From Clavulina sp. PMI_390 (Eukaryota > Basidiomycota > Agaricomycetes > Cantharellales > Hydnaceae): 64,000 nt of DNA. Where the stretch lies: assembly GCA_015039315.1 (NCBI GenBank), contig WIDE01000006.1, positions 676,585 to 740,584 of the forward strand, in the 5' to 3' direction. Each line of letters starts with the position of its first letter. Position 1 is the first letter of the stretch. The notes below the pieces were generated by a model. The model saw nothing but the letters and a program-made list of their open reading frames with translations. It did not search any database and was not told where the DNA came from. Of the stretch, positions 1 through 15,182 are shown piece by piece. Made by a program: the position numbers and the translations under genes.

Positions 1-14
1 TTATGTAGGCATCC

Positions 15-2234
15 TCATGGCCGAGTATACGTAGCGGTAGATATATAGTCCTTCTTTGGACCCTTCACCTTGTACGAAATTCGGAATTCTTCGAGATGAA
101 TTCCCTTAAAGGAGAACCAGTACGCTACGGTGTAATTATCCTAGGATGAGTGCAACAATCAGCTATGCTCCACCACCTCAGTGGGAAAGCGAAACACGTA
201 CTGGAGCACACCAGTGACGACCTGTTCCCCTCCACCCAGGACGAGACTCGTTGACCCATGGCTCCCAAGTACCATCATATCCTCGGTCCACAGGGGGCGT
301 GTCATTTGGAGCTCGAATACGAATGCGGTGGAAATGACCTTCCCCTGACGTGTCGTCAAAAAAGGCATCGATGCGATCCTCTTCATCCTCGTAGCGGTAG
401 CGATAGCGCCGTTGTGCGTCAAACGACATTCCCGTATCAGTAGTGAGACGGCCTTGCTCTAGGTACTTGTACTCGTACTGCGGCCCAGTATCTTGATTAG
501 CCATATCGGCAACTACGCGGGTGAAAGATGCTTTGCCGGAAAAATTCCCTGACGGCAGGGTCGAAGAAGAGCTCTCTAGTCTCCTATAGATATCCCAATC
601 ACCCTGCAGGGCGTTAAACACCGCCGCAGAAACCCATTTGCCATCCCGAGCCGCCACGAGCTCTGTCTCTATATCGCCTAGCATTTTCGAGGACACGTCG
701 CTTGTGTTGAATTGGGCTGCAGTAACAATATCGACGTTTCGGCCAGGCCACGTATTGGGAGGATCTATGCTCAGCTCTTGAGACAGGTCCATCATGAGCC
801 CAACGTAGTCTCCATGAGGGAACTGGAGAGGCGGGTTAGCGGATCGAATCCTTCGCTCCAACTCGATGCCTGATAGTTGCTCTTCTGTCGAGGGAGCAGG
901 CTTTTTGCCGCCAAAGACTTGAGCAACCCATTTTGCCTGAAGCTCAATGACCCCCATGTACGGTCCGCGATAGACGCCAACAAACGCAGCGTCCTGAAGC
1001 CGAGGCGATGGGTGGAAAATGTTTTGATACAGAAGAGCAGGATGTCGAAGCTCCTCAGGGGTCAAAGACAAGTCTTCTAGGACATCGGCGCCAAAGAATG
1101 GCATGGAACTACTGAATCCGGTAGACATGATGACTACATCAACCAGACCAGGTAATACTGAGCCATCACCCAGGAGAAGATCCGAGCCACGAAAGCCTCT
1201 GAGCCGTCCTAGGACTGGGTGAATCGTTCCATGCCGCACGGAATTCAGATATGTGTCTGAGACGGTCACAAATGATGGTGAGTCGCTTGGGACGTGCAGG
1301 CTACTTGCTAATCTGTGTTGATCTCCACACACGGCGAGGAAGTGAGAGTTTTTAGAAGCGATAGCCTCCTCTGAGGGAAAGATATTTTCATGGTCCCCTT
1401 TGTGCTTAGAGCGCGTGAAGTTCACCATGTCTGCCGGCCCGAATGGGGAATCTCCACGGGTGGGATTGAAAGGTACGACACGAGGGAACGCCCAGAATGG
1501 ACGCGGGTGTACGTGGGATAGATGATGTGTCACTGGGGCAATCTCTGCAGCAAGTTCAACTGCGCTGAAGGAGTCTCCTATGATCGCAACGCGCTTGCCC
1601 TTGACTTCGTCCAGATCCCTGAAATCGGCACTGTGGATTATCCGACCTGGAAAGTCGCTCGCACCCTCAAGTTGTGGTATGCGAGGCTTCGAGAAGATTC
1701 CAGATGCAACGATGAGTTTGTCAAACTGTAGGTCGGTAGCCCCCGAAGGAGAATCTCCAGCGATCGAGATCGCCCATTTACCCGAAACGGTCCTCTCTGC
1801 CCTTGACACTGACGTCCCAAGTGAAATCGAAGACTGTGGAATATAGCGATTTGCATATTCTTGTATGTATTTGCCCATCTCTCTAGTAGTGGGGAAAGTT
1901 CTTCGCGCCGAGGTGTCAGTCCATTGGAGATCGCTGAAAGCACAAAGGTGTTTTGAAGCATTGGTTTGCATCCATTGACGCGTGAGACTAGATTTCGGGG
2001 ACCACAAGCCGCCTATAATGCATATCAGGGTAAAATCCCTAGTTCAATGTCGAATAGATTCACCCAAGCTGGTAGACTGCTCAAAAATATGAGGTTTTAA
2101 CCCAACCTCGATGCATGCTTTGGCAGCCGCGATGCCGGAAATACCCCCTCCTATCAGTTGAGGCCGGCCTATAAGCGTGCATGTCGCGAGACAAAGACAA
2201 GCGTGCGTCACAGACCAATGATAGCAACTGACAT
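15..2234 (-). CDS. FAD/NADPH flavin-containing monooxygenase with C-terminal DUF6314 domain
   Basis: Four exons fit (2234-2216, 2150-2064, 2012-202, 140-15), giving 680 aa. The first exon is only 19 nt; joining it to exon 2 makes an N-terminal Rossmann motif GGGISG right after MSVAII. Further on are the FMO signature FPGRIIHSADF, a second nucleotide motif GDSFSA for NADPH, and the late STGF motif. Roughly the last 180 residues match the DUF6314 pattern (GDWDIYRRL, then HWC, then DNYTVAYWF); the HWC and DNYT halves are joined by the last 61-bp intron, which supports that splice. FMOs oxygenate soft nucleophiles (N, S) or act as Baeyer-Villiger enzymes; the substrate cannot be told. DUF6314 is a lipocalin-like fold of unknown role often fused to fungal oxidases. 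The start codon lies 45 bp from that of the divergent Prp43 gene. Confidence 0.88.
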
Positions 2235-2279
2235 GAAGCAGCGTCCGTTGTTTGCTCCCAAACACGGACAAATATTGCG
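2216..2279. promoter_or_regulatory. Ultra-short divergent promoter region, FMO / PRP43
   Basis: The two opposed start codons (FMO at 2234 on minus, PRP43 at 2280 on plus) leave 45 bp between them. Any core promoter or 5' UTR of either gene must therefore lie in, or overlap, the other gene. I see no TATA box in the spacer. Confidence 0.5.
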
Positions 2280-5156
<2,877 letters not shown>

Positions 5157-5566
5157 GCTAGCGCTGACGATCTGATTTAACTGGATGGGTCCACTATTGC
5201 CCATCTCTCGCACCAATAATTCGAGTTATTTGTCCTGTAATGATTCATATCAACTGTCATAATCCACCCACCGCCTAGAGCACTCCAATGGATTGATCAT
5301 CGTCCTCGACTTGCCAATATGTGGCTGACTGACAGCTCGAGACATCGTGTGCATGTGCTTAATCAGCGCCACCAGCCAGATGTGGGGAAAATTATGTGGT
5401 ATGTAGAATGGATAGTCCCTTTTGCAAGAGCTATTCGGAGAATCTATGTCCACATGGAACCGATGCCACGCAACCATAGCGGCTTGTCAACGACAGTCGG
5501 AAAAGCTCCTCCGGACCTCTTGGCAGAAAGCTCAAAGAGAATACTACAGATACAGTACGATCATAA
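5157..5566. other. Convergent intergenic spacer (PRP43 / Zn-cluster regulator 3' ends)
   Basis: About 410 bp between two stop codons. It should hold the two 3' UTRs; I see no gene, repeat or RNA structure in it. Confidence 0.6.
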
Positions 5567-8500
5567 TTACAGAGCAGGAGACGAGGCTCGAGACTGGAGG
5601 GATTGTGGGACAGGAAGGCTGAGCGACGAAAACACTGGAAAATAATCGGGGAATTGTGTAGCCGGTTGCTCCACAAAAGATGCCCTGCGAACTCCACTTT
5701 GCTGGATTTGCTCGGCTGCAGCAGCCTGGCCGAGCGCTTCAAGGCCAGCCGCGGCAGAAGAGAGTTGTGAGCCGTTAGGTAGATGAGGGGAAACCAGACT
5801 TTGGCCTGGGATATCTGTTGCTGTTTGGGGCGGGTTAAACGAGCTTGCCTGGCTAGCCAAAAACTCTTCAAACCCTTCAGGAATGCTGAAGAGTTCTCTA
5901 GAAAGATTGTCGAAGCTGAGATCGGCTTCCGCAGGGTTAAATAGGATACGGAAGGCATCTTGGCCCCCTGAAGGATCCAATGACCAATCGACTGGCTGAG
6001 CAGAGGAATCAAACATGGGGCCATCGAGGAAACCTAACGAAGAATAACAGTTAGTGTGATAAATCGAGCCGAGCAACGGTTTTACGCACCAGTGATTCCG
6101 ATGGCCGCATCTGCAGGGCTGTTTGAATCGGTTTGAGGCTCTGGGAGGTGAGCAGCAGACCCATGTTGCATATTATTATGATCTACAGGAAGCAAAGGAA
6201 CGCTAGGACGTGGTGACGGTCGTTGGGATCGAGCTTTGGTTGGTGTGGTTGCCCCTGAAGGACGTTGACGCCTCCAAGCGCTGGTAGCCCACTGTTTGAT
6301 GAGCTCGACATCACGCAATTCTGCGAATGAGGTTAGTGTATCTATCTTCTAACCAGAATGATTCTTAAGACATACCATCAATGCGGCTATCCGGCTGGGC
6401 TCCCTCTCCAACGTCAAAGTCTAGCCGACCACTACTTTGTTGCTCAAGAATGCGTTTTACACAAGCAACACCACCCCAGTAGGCAGACATCGTCTCCAAC
6501 ACGTCATGGCATTGCTCCACGCCTTTCTCGCTCCACTGTAGCCTAACAAGAAGCCACTGGGGATAAACTGAAGCACCTGGTCGGGGGGCGCTTTCGCGTT
6601 CAGCGAGAAACGCGCGCGCAGCTGTGAGGAGAGGAAGATCCAGAAATGGGTTCGAGATAAGGGCTTTGGGGTCAAACTCCTTCGCGAGTAAAACCATATC
6701 TACAATGGAGCGGGCCGACTGACTCATAGCTGGTCAGCTTCTAAGGAAACCCGAATCTGAGCAGTAGCGTTGCTTACAGAGCGGCTGAGGTCCACATTGC
6801 TCGCCAACGGAAGGTCTACGCTAGGCGTAAACCCCTGAAGAAGTCCAGGGCGATGTAGCAGTGTGATCACAGAGTGGAACATGACGTGTAGGAGAATGAA
6901 TGTTGCCGCTTGCTCGTGCCTTGAGAACCGTTTGAAATTTTGCATTGTGAAAAGAAGAGATGGAGGGAGGGATTGGTAGAAGAACGTCATGTGCGATTGG
7001 AGTTCTGAGAGCTCCATGCCAGCCGGTTCGCTAGGATCTTTCGCTTTTACTGCCTGGTTATTGAGGACGTCACCCAGCTTACCACGCAACTGCACGAGAC
7101 GGCAGAGGTGCCCATAGACAAAACTAGGCGGAGGTGGTTGATCGAGGTCGGCTCCTACTGACACGTCAGAGGTGGGGAGAGCGGTATCAAACTAGAAAAT
7201 TTTCAACGCGTAAGCGCACTGCGTTGTAGGTGGAGCATGCAAGGGTGTCCGAGCCATCATTACCTGATTGTCAGCGATTGCAAGCGGTCGGCCAGTGCCT
7301 ACCCAAATGGACGTGAAGCAGTCAGGTTAGGGACATGCAAATGGACACATCTGCGGGACAGGAACGTACCCCACGAATTGATTCGATCTACTAAGACAAC
7401 CGCCCACCATGTGAGCCGAACACGTTCTCGTTCCTCTACTCCAGACGTGAGTTGGATTGTTGCCTCAGTCTGAAGACCCAAATCTATCGCCATTGCCACG
7501 GCCATCTGGAGTGCAAAGGTTAGCGATTGGGGACTGGTTCTATTTTCCAAATAGAATGCGTACTCGGCTATACATCCAAAGGCCTTCGGAGGAGAAAGAT
7601 TGGCGGAGAGTTTCAAGTGAAATGAAAAAATCCTACATACCACTATCGCGTCCTGCGCCGAATTCACCCCACGCGATCAAAACCAGCGCTTGCAAAACTT
7701 CCAGTGATGGCCATGACAACAAGTGGACAATCAATAGCTGTCAAATTTGACTTGTGAGCTGGCACTGGCAAGTTAATGAATCGCGTTTTCCAAAAGCAGT
7801 ACCTTAGCCATGTCACAATATGGTTCCCCCGACGATGGTCTGTCGGATGACACAATCTCTTCCCGATCAGAAAAACTGGCGGAAACACGTGTGAGCGGCT
7901 GTTTGATGGAGGGTTAATGAAAAACGCACCGAATGGCAAGTCCAGCGATACAATTCGCTAGCACCGAGGATAATGAGCCCTCCTCCGCCTGCTGCATTAT
8001 TCGGGCTCGGTCCAGAAAAGGAAAGTGGCATGCAAGGTTATCGAAGAATAGCTTCGTGAGGTGGGAAAGATGAATAGGGTTCGGATAGCGTGGGCGAGCA
8101 GGGTCAAATAGATTCTCATCTGTCAGTGGCTGCTGTTGTTGTTGGCGTTGATCAGGCCGGTTCACACTAGTGGGACTCGGCGGTGATTGGAGTTTTGAGT
8201 GGCCGTTGAGCTGTGTGCTAAACCGAGGGGCACTAGTGTCGGCGTAATGAAACGGTGGGATACGATTTGCCGCGTCATCGAAGTAGCTATTGTGATGATG
8301 CGGGTTGGTGAGGAGCGAGGATATATGGCCATTGAGAGTTCCAGGGAGACCGTTTTGGGATTTGTCCTCGACACCATCCCTTGTCGAGGCTGGATCCTCG
8401 GATAGTGTCAGAGCACGTACTTTGATACGCCGATACCTAAATCAATTCAATGATGGGGTAAGTCGGGACCTCGGCGTATCTGCGGAAGAAATGTGTGTTC

Positions 8501-9270
8501 GAAAAGCACATACCCCGGAGTGTTCGCGGTGGGTCCGAAATACCTAGGATGTCGACGACGTGCGGAGAGCGGAACGCAAGTTAGTAGTTTGTTAAGTGGG
8601 ATCAATACAATACGACGAGAAGTATAACCTCACCGAAAGAATGGCACAATGATTCGCTGCAGCGGTCCCGTCGAAGTCGTCGGAGAAATACCTATAGTGC
8701 TCGGGGTGGGAACTGGTGCATAATTTTTGGAAATGGTTGAGTTCTCGATAGAACTGGTAGGGACGTCATAGGGAGGAGGCGTTGTGGAAGCAAGGTCGCT
8801 GGGGCCAGCGACGGGATCGAGGGGTGAACGAGTGGAAAGACCATCCGATGACGAAGTTGCAGAGGATAAACGACGTCGTTTCGCGCCGTTGAGACTCATG
8901 GATGGGTTGGGGGCGGTAGCAGGCGGTGCTGGTGCAGAAGCACCATGATCTGAGAGGGACACCCCTCTCTCGGCATGGTAGCGGTCTCGATCACTATACT
9001 CGCAAGGGGTACCACTTTGTACACATGCTTCACATATGGTGGCAGGACTCTCAGGATTTGTAGAGAGCGTGCACTTGATTTTTTTGGTACGACTACGGGG
9101 ATCGAGTGAGACCATGACCAACATAAAGGAACAGCATAGCACCCTCACCAAGAATCGCAGGCCGTGACTAAACGTGCTCTTTTGCGACGCACGCGGTCGC
9201 CATTGCCACTGGGTTGTTCAAGGATGAAACGAAGGGCCTTTTCGGGCATATTGGTAGAGGAACGACGCAT
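5567..9270 (-). CDS. Zn2Cys6 fungal transcription factor with Fungal_trans (MHR) domain
   Basis: A many-exon gene read from 9270 down to 5567. Exon 1 (9270-9149) joined to exon 2 (9092-8634) completes the binuclear zinc cluster: ACDSCRTKKIKC then a 12-residue spacer and CEACVQSGTPC, all six cysteines in CX2CX6CX12CX2CX6C spacing, with a basic run RVRRKRAR before it. A Ser/Pro-rich linker is followed by VPFFRYFGPTANTPGY, a Gln run, and a typical middle homology domain (LFFDNLACHFPFLDRARI, then AWGEFGAGRDSGLWM and MAVAMAIDLGL, then LTWWAVVLVDRINSWG). The C-terminus is Pro/Ser/Ala-rich, likely the activation region. The VPFFRYFG block reminds me of the FarA/CTF1 fatty-acid/cutinase regulator group, a weak hint only. 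At least ten introns, so inner borders are approximate. Confidence 0.9.
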
Positions 9271-9817
9271 AAGTGGGTCAGCAACCAGAAACGTGATGGT
9301 TCAAAGGAGAGAGAAAGAGTGAGAGCTAGTGTGGGGGAAAAGAGCGCCAAGAAGTCCAGAGCATCCTATTTAATTCACAAGAGAAGACATTCAAGTGTTT
9401 TGATACATGCTAGACATGTACCGATTCGGTAGGGTGTGCCAGCATTCCATCTCCCCCCATTGCTTCCGAGATGCTGGCTCAAAGGTTCGAAGGGGGATCG
9501 GATATTGGACATCTGATAAAGGCAATCCATGTGGCTGCAGAGAGAAAAAGAGAGGCGATACTGACCATTCCCCAAGCTGGTTTAATCCGAGGTATGCCAG
9601 TGGCATAGAGTCAGCACTGTGACTGTCCTTCTATACAATTTGGTCGTCCAATATAGGTGCTATTTACTATCATTTATATGGAGGCCACGAGACCACTGGG
9701 TCGCCCGGCGTCTGCCGCAAGGGATCCGAAGTCGATCTTTGCATTCCTTCCTCCCATTCTCGTCTGCGTCGCGCCAGTCAGCTCGCAGTCGCAACAAAAC
9801 GCGACCGATACACTACC
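9271..9817. promoter_or_regulatory. Divergent intergenic region, regulator gene / glycogen synthase
   Basis: 547 bp between two start codons read in opposite directions, so both promoters should lie here. I see no coding segment and no clear TATA box that I would assign. Confidence 0.5.
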
Positions 9818-12795
9818 ATGGCCACAGAGAAGCGTAACGTTCGCAATCCACGGCTCTTTGAGGTCGCTTGGGAGGTCGCCAACAAGGTTCGCCCTAGACC
9901 AGTGGCCCCAACCCTGCAGACTGACGCTAATCCTTGAAAATTTTCTCTGCTCTGTTGCGTGGATATTGCTTGCCCGCAATAATCCTTCTAATTTATGCTC
10001 GTCTTCTTATCGCGTGTGACGGCGGGGGCGGTCATCGACACCTATGACGTTTTGCTCGACCCTGATTCCCCACACCCGTCAACATCATCGCGCATGTTGT
10101 CAAACAGGTCGGCGGCATTTATACCGTCATCAAGACCAAAGTGCCAGTCACAGTCAAAGAATATGGTGACCGCTACTGCCTCATGGGCCCGTTGTCTTAC
10201 AAGACTGCCCCGATGGAGGTTGAGGCTTATGAGCCGACAGAACCTGCCTTGATCGCCACTCTCGCGGCCATGCGCGAACGCGGCGCAAAAGTCCTCTACG
10301 GCCGCTGGCTGATCGAAGGCGCACCCAACGTCATTCTCTTCGACACTAACAGCCAACTCCACAAACTCGACGAGTGGAAGGGCGATCTCTGGAACCTTGC
10401 TGGAATTCCCAGTCCGCCGAACGACACCGAAACGAATGATGCCATCCTCTTTGGCTATCTCGTTGCTTGGTTCCTTGGTGAATATGCTACGCATAATATG
10501 GAGCAGGTCCGCATATTTCTCTCCCCAATGAAAAATTAATCGCGATCCCCCACCTGACCTTCCTATCTAGGCGATCGTATGTCATCTGCACGAGTGGCAA
10601 GCTGGGGTAGCCATCCCACTTTGCCGAAAGCGCCATCTTGACGTCACTACCGTCTTCACCACACACGCCACTCTCCTCGGCCGATACCTGTGTGCGGGGT
10701 CGGTCGATTTCTACAACAACCTTCAATACTTTGATGTGGACCATGAAGCCGGGAAGCGAGGAATCTATCATCGATACTGCATCGAGCGGTCCGCCACCCA
10801 TTGTGCAGATGTCTTCACCACCGTCTCTCACATCACTGCATACGAGTCGGAGCATTTGCTAAAGCGCAAGCCAGACGGTGTCGTGCCCAACGGCCTTAAT
10901 GTCGTCAAGTTCCAGGCCATGCACGAGTTCCAGAATTTGCATGCTACCAGCAAAGCCAAGATCGACGATTTCGTTCGCGGGCACTTTTATGGGCATTATG
11001 ATTTCGATCTTAACAACACATTATACGTATGTGATATCCCATAATCCCGATGCGTTCCACTCTAACCTCGTTCCCTTCTATTCGATAGCTATTTACGGCT
11101 GGGCGATACGAATATCGGAATAAGGGTGTGGATCTGTTTGTTGAATCACTAGCTCGTGAGTCTACACCCTGATAAGTGAGGAGAGAGTCTCATGTGGTTT
11201 TATCGTAGGCCTGAACCACAGGCTCCAGGCTATGGGGTCAACCGTCACTGTTGTAGCATTCATCATCATGCCAGCCGCCACACATTCCTACACTATTGAT
11301 GCGCTAAAGGGCCAGGCTGTGACGAAACAGCTGCGCGACACTGTCACCGAGATCCAGAACCGTATCGGGAACCGGCTGTTCGAGCATGCTGCTCGTTACA
11401 ATGACAGCAAGCCTGAAACCGGAGCTCTTGTTCCTGAACTATCTGAGCTATTAACGGAGGAGGACCGCGTATTGCTGAAGCGCAGGATCTTCGCCCTGAA
11501 GCGCAACTCGCTCCCGCCTGTGACCACGCACAATATGGCTGACGACGGAACCGACCCAATTCTCAGCCAGATCCGTCGTGTTCAGCTCTTCAACCGGGAC
11601 ACTGATCGTGTTAAGCTCGTCTTCCACCCAGACTTCCTGAATGCGAACAATCCTATCTTGGGTCTTGATTATGAGGAGTTTGTCCGTGGATGCCACATGG
11701 GTGTCTTCCCCAGCTACTATGAGCCATGGGGCTATACCCCTGCGGAGTGCACTGTTGTAAGCATTGTTATATATGAATCAAACTGTGCGCAATGCATTCA
11801 CTCACTTACCACTCCTAGATGGGTATCCCTTCGATTACCACCAATCTATCCGGGTTTGGTTCGTTCATGCAAGATCTTATTGAGAAACCTGAGGTTCGTG
11901 GCACCTTCCTTGCCTTCTCGTGGGTGAATGTCTCATCTTCTTTACAGGACGAAGGCATCTATATCGTGGACCGGCGTACATGCTCGTTGGAGGATAGCAT
12001 CAACCAGGTACGACCCAGCCGCAGCACTCAGTACATTCAGCTCTTCGTGGTAGCTAATATCTAGCCCCTCCCTCTAGCTCACCGACTGCATGGTCAACTT
12101 TGTAACCAAATCCCGTCGCCAACGCATCAACCAGCGTAACCGCGTCGAGCGCTTGTCTCCCCTCCTGGATTGGAAGAACCTCGGGACTGAGTACTCCAAA
12201 GCTCGTCAGCTCGCCCTTCGCCGTGCTTACCCTGATTCGTTCGAGAGCGACGAAGAGGGCCTAGATGAAGTCGAGGATGATTACTTTGGCTCTGGTTTCA
12301 CCGCTGGTCGCGGTGGAGGCGCTGGAAGCGCGTTCTCTGTTCCTGGGTCACCTCGTCTACGTGGTGCTGCGACCCCAGGCGATATCGGAACACTCACGGA
12401 GGAGGTGAGGATTTGCTTAACCTGGTGATTAACTAGTAAAATCTAACCACCCACCGTCAACAATAGATGCAGGGACTCAGTACGTCGGACTTCCGCGGCA
12501 GCCAGGTCTGGAACGGTACCTCGTTCTCTTCCGGCACAGACGATGAGGAAAACAGCTACCCCCAGTGAGCACCGTTCTCTCAAAGCTACTGACGATGAAT
12601 ATTCTTTCTAATCGTATTTCCTGCAGACCGCTGCATACCAAGGTTCGCAGCCGTGGTGGTTCCAAGTCGGGAGCTAGCACCCCTGGCTTCGGTACCAGCC
12701 GCGCTTTAAGTGAGAGAGACCTGGCGAAGGCCGACAAGAAGCTTAGCGATGTTGGTGGGAGTGAAGCTATGAACTTGAACGGGGCGAGCAAATAG
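9818..12795 (+). CDS. GSY1: Glycogen synthase (glycosyltransferase family 3)
   Basis: Ten exons (9818-9886, 10108-10506, 10571-11026, 11089-11155, 11209-11756, 11819-11893, 11948-12007, 12078-12404, 12467-12564, 12627-12795) give 755 aa, slightly longer than yeast Gsy (about 705). The start [11 protein letters not shown] then [11 protein letters not shown] is the family N-terminus and UDP-glucose-binding loop. [19 protein letters not shown] and [14 protein letters not shown] follow. The retaining-GT catalytic pair lies in [11 protein letters not shown] (E502, E510; E-X7-E). The C-terminal tail is Ser-rich with clusters such as SKSGASTP, consistent with inhibitory phosphorylation as in yeast. 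The enzyme extends alpha-1,4-glucan chains from UDP-glucose in the cytosol. The first intron is long (221 bp) with a weak donor GTTCGC, so a hidden small exon there is possible. Confidence 0.96.
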
Positions 12796-13240
12796 GCACC
12801 TTTAGAGCCGATGCGCGATCCCGCTATTATGTTGTTTTGCGATAGTAACAAAGTTGAAGGGCAAGGAGCATAGGGCATTCATTCGTGGATTCTGTAGACC
12901 CACTCTCCCCTTTCTTACTATCAACTATCCCCGTCCCTATAAAATCCTTCCTCGAAATCTTTTGTCTCTGATCCATTTCACTCTGTTAATAATTATTGTG
13001 AATCTCGTACCTCTCTTTTCACTTCTCACAGCTCTCGAAGCAACAAATGAGTGTATTGGGTGTTAACCACTATTCACACTGCGTGCTAGTAGAACCTCTT
13101 GAACCCCAAGTAGGAAAGCATGATAATAATTGACAAACGCCACGCAAGTGCTGCAACGGTGCTTAACCGTGAGGTACAGGCGACAGAATACGAGGACCAG
13201 AAGACCGTCTGAAAGGTAAATTACGATGATCGGGCGTTTG
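12796..13240. other. Convergent spacer (glycogen synthase / F-box gene 3' ends)
   Basis: 445 bp between two stop codons; AT-rich runs around 12960-13030 fit 3' UTR. Nothing else seen. Confidence 0.5.
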
Positions 13241-15009
13241 TTACGCAAACTCAAAAGCCTCAATGGATCGAAGGCGTGGTCTTGCCAGGAAGACTCGCGC
13301 GCTGGCATAACAGATAAATAACCCTTGTCTGCACTCCTCCTCATTAGAGGGGTCGAAAAATTGGGTAGTGCCGAGAACCAGGGTTCCAGGCCATGGTGGT
13401 CGTCGCTCTAATGCGGACCTGACTTTGTGATGGAAGTCGAAATAGAGGTGAGGTACAGGACGTGAGGGCGGTACTGGACCAGCCTTGATCTGAAACCATT
13501 GTTCAAGAAGAATTCCATCCGCCAGGGCGAACGCACCCTTCCAATCGAGGTTTCCTCGACCATAGTATACGGCTTCTGGCAGCATCGCTTTCAGCGCCTT
13601 CTCCCTGGACAAGGGGATACCGTCCGATAATTTAATTTTTGGCGCGTCTTTGGCTCCGTAATCCAACAATATCGCGGGGCACCGGAATGCGCGAGTCTCC
13701 AAGTCTGCCTCCGGTGATGTTGGCAACATGGTCGTCTTCAGGCAGACCAGAGCCCTAGGACGATGGCTGATAGGAATCCATGAGTCTAGAGTACTGCTTT
13801 TGCGAAGTGTGCCGTAAGACTCGGAGGTGACAGCTGGAGCCAGTAGGGAGAACTTGATGTTCTCTCGTGTTATCGGCTTCAATATTGGCATGAGGAACAT
13901 GGATACCCGGCCTCCTCTCGATACAGTGAAAAATGCATCTGGTCTCAGCATTATGTGCATCGCGTTCTCTCCCTGTGCGAAGAACATGTCAGCAAGGTGC
14001 CGCTGTGAACACAATTTGTGAAGCTACACACGCTAGCAGATTCCAATCGAACCCTCAGCGCATGGTTTTCCCGCCAGTCCCACAGTATCCAGTTCGGCCC
14101 TGAGCCCATACAGGCCAAGGAACCTTCTAGGTAGGCACCTTCAATGAACATCGCCCCAGGATCGAGACGATTGACCGCCTCGAAATGAGGGGTGGCCTCA
14201 AAATGACCATCAGACGACGTCCATGACAAACGAACGATATCGACGTCGTACCTAAGCCCATTCAAAAGTAAGTCGCTAAATCGTAACTATCAGCAATGCG
14301 AAGGTCTGAGGTGACTCACTCTCCTTCCGCACTACATGTTCGAATCATGATCACAACCGAGCGATCCGTCGGGGACGATTGGGTAATAATCGCGGATTCG
14401 TCTCCTTCGATATCAAAGATGGCTAGATTTTTGGGAAGCCGGTGGACCACTGGCGGACAATCACTTTGCTCGAGGTCCCAACAGCTGATATAACTTTCGT
14501 CTCTGATACTGTTGGCTTCTAAAGCCCAACGGCCACCCGGGAGAACAGTGTGGAATTGTGGGGGCGAGCGGGAACCAAGGCCATCTTTATGCAGAAGATA
14601 ATTCACAGACCTGGACGGAATGATGCAAGGAGGGGCTTTGAGGGATAGTCCAGGAATATAGTGCACGCGAATGGCATAGCAAAATCGAGAGCTTCGGGTG
14701 GCAAAAGCTTTGAGACTTGCGACGCTGGACTCTGCAATTGGGATAGAATATGGAGCAAGACATTCCTCTCGAATCATCTGCGCCACTTTGGTTGCCCAGA
14801 TGGATCGGGTTTCATTAATAAGTTCGCAAAACGACTTCGAAACCTAATGAAAAAGAGTTGTACAGTCAGTCATCGGGGACTAGTGTTGGATTTGTAACAC
14901 TACGGACTGCACCCCATCGAACGAGCGAGTGGACGTCCAAACATTGTGCGATCTCACACCACAACTCTAGCGGCATCAAGGCCACGTCACAAGATGCATA
15001 GGGAGACAT
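13241..15009 (-). CDS. F-box domain protein (uncharacterised)
   Basis: Four exons (15009-14899, 14843-14320, 14275-14032, 13972-13241) give 536 aa. The N-terminus has an F-box-like helix pair: LMPLELWCEIAQCLDVHSL, then VRWGAVRSVSKSFCELI, which would bind Skp1 in an SCF ubiquitin ligase. The rest shows beta-rich, propeller-like segments (ALEANSIRDESYISCWDLEQ, WILWDWREN) but no clear WD repeats, so the substrate domain is not named. The codon at 15063 sometimes taken as the start is TTG; the first in-frame ATG is at 15009. It is divergent from a second F-box gene with only 173 bp between starts. Identity as F-box is moderately sure; the role is unknown. Confidence 0.75.
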
Positions 15010-15182
15010 CCCATTATCAGAGGAGAATTCCCGATTTACGATGTTGTTGTTTCGCCCAAGCAATCGGTGGGCGGCGTCCTCAGGCCGTTCATCACGTGTG
15101 ACCCAGCCAATCGAACGTCACTTGTACGTCGTGACTCTCCTGCTTGGTTCTATCTGCAACCTTGACGCACTTACCCTGAAAT

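Noticed and set aside
9440..9510. Possible tRNA near GGTTCGAAG
   Set aside because: No acceptor, D or anticodon stems could be formed around it; no other stretch in the window looked like a tRNA.
15010..15063. Longer start for the first F-box protein
   Set aside because: The upstream codon is TTG; fungal nuclear genes start at ATG, here 15009.
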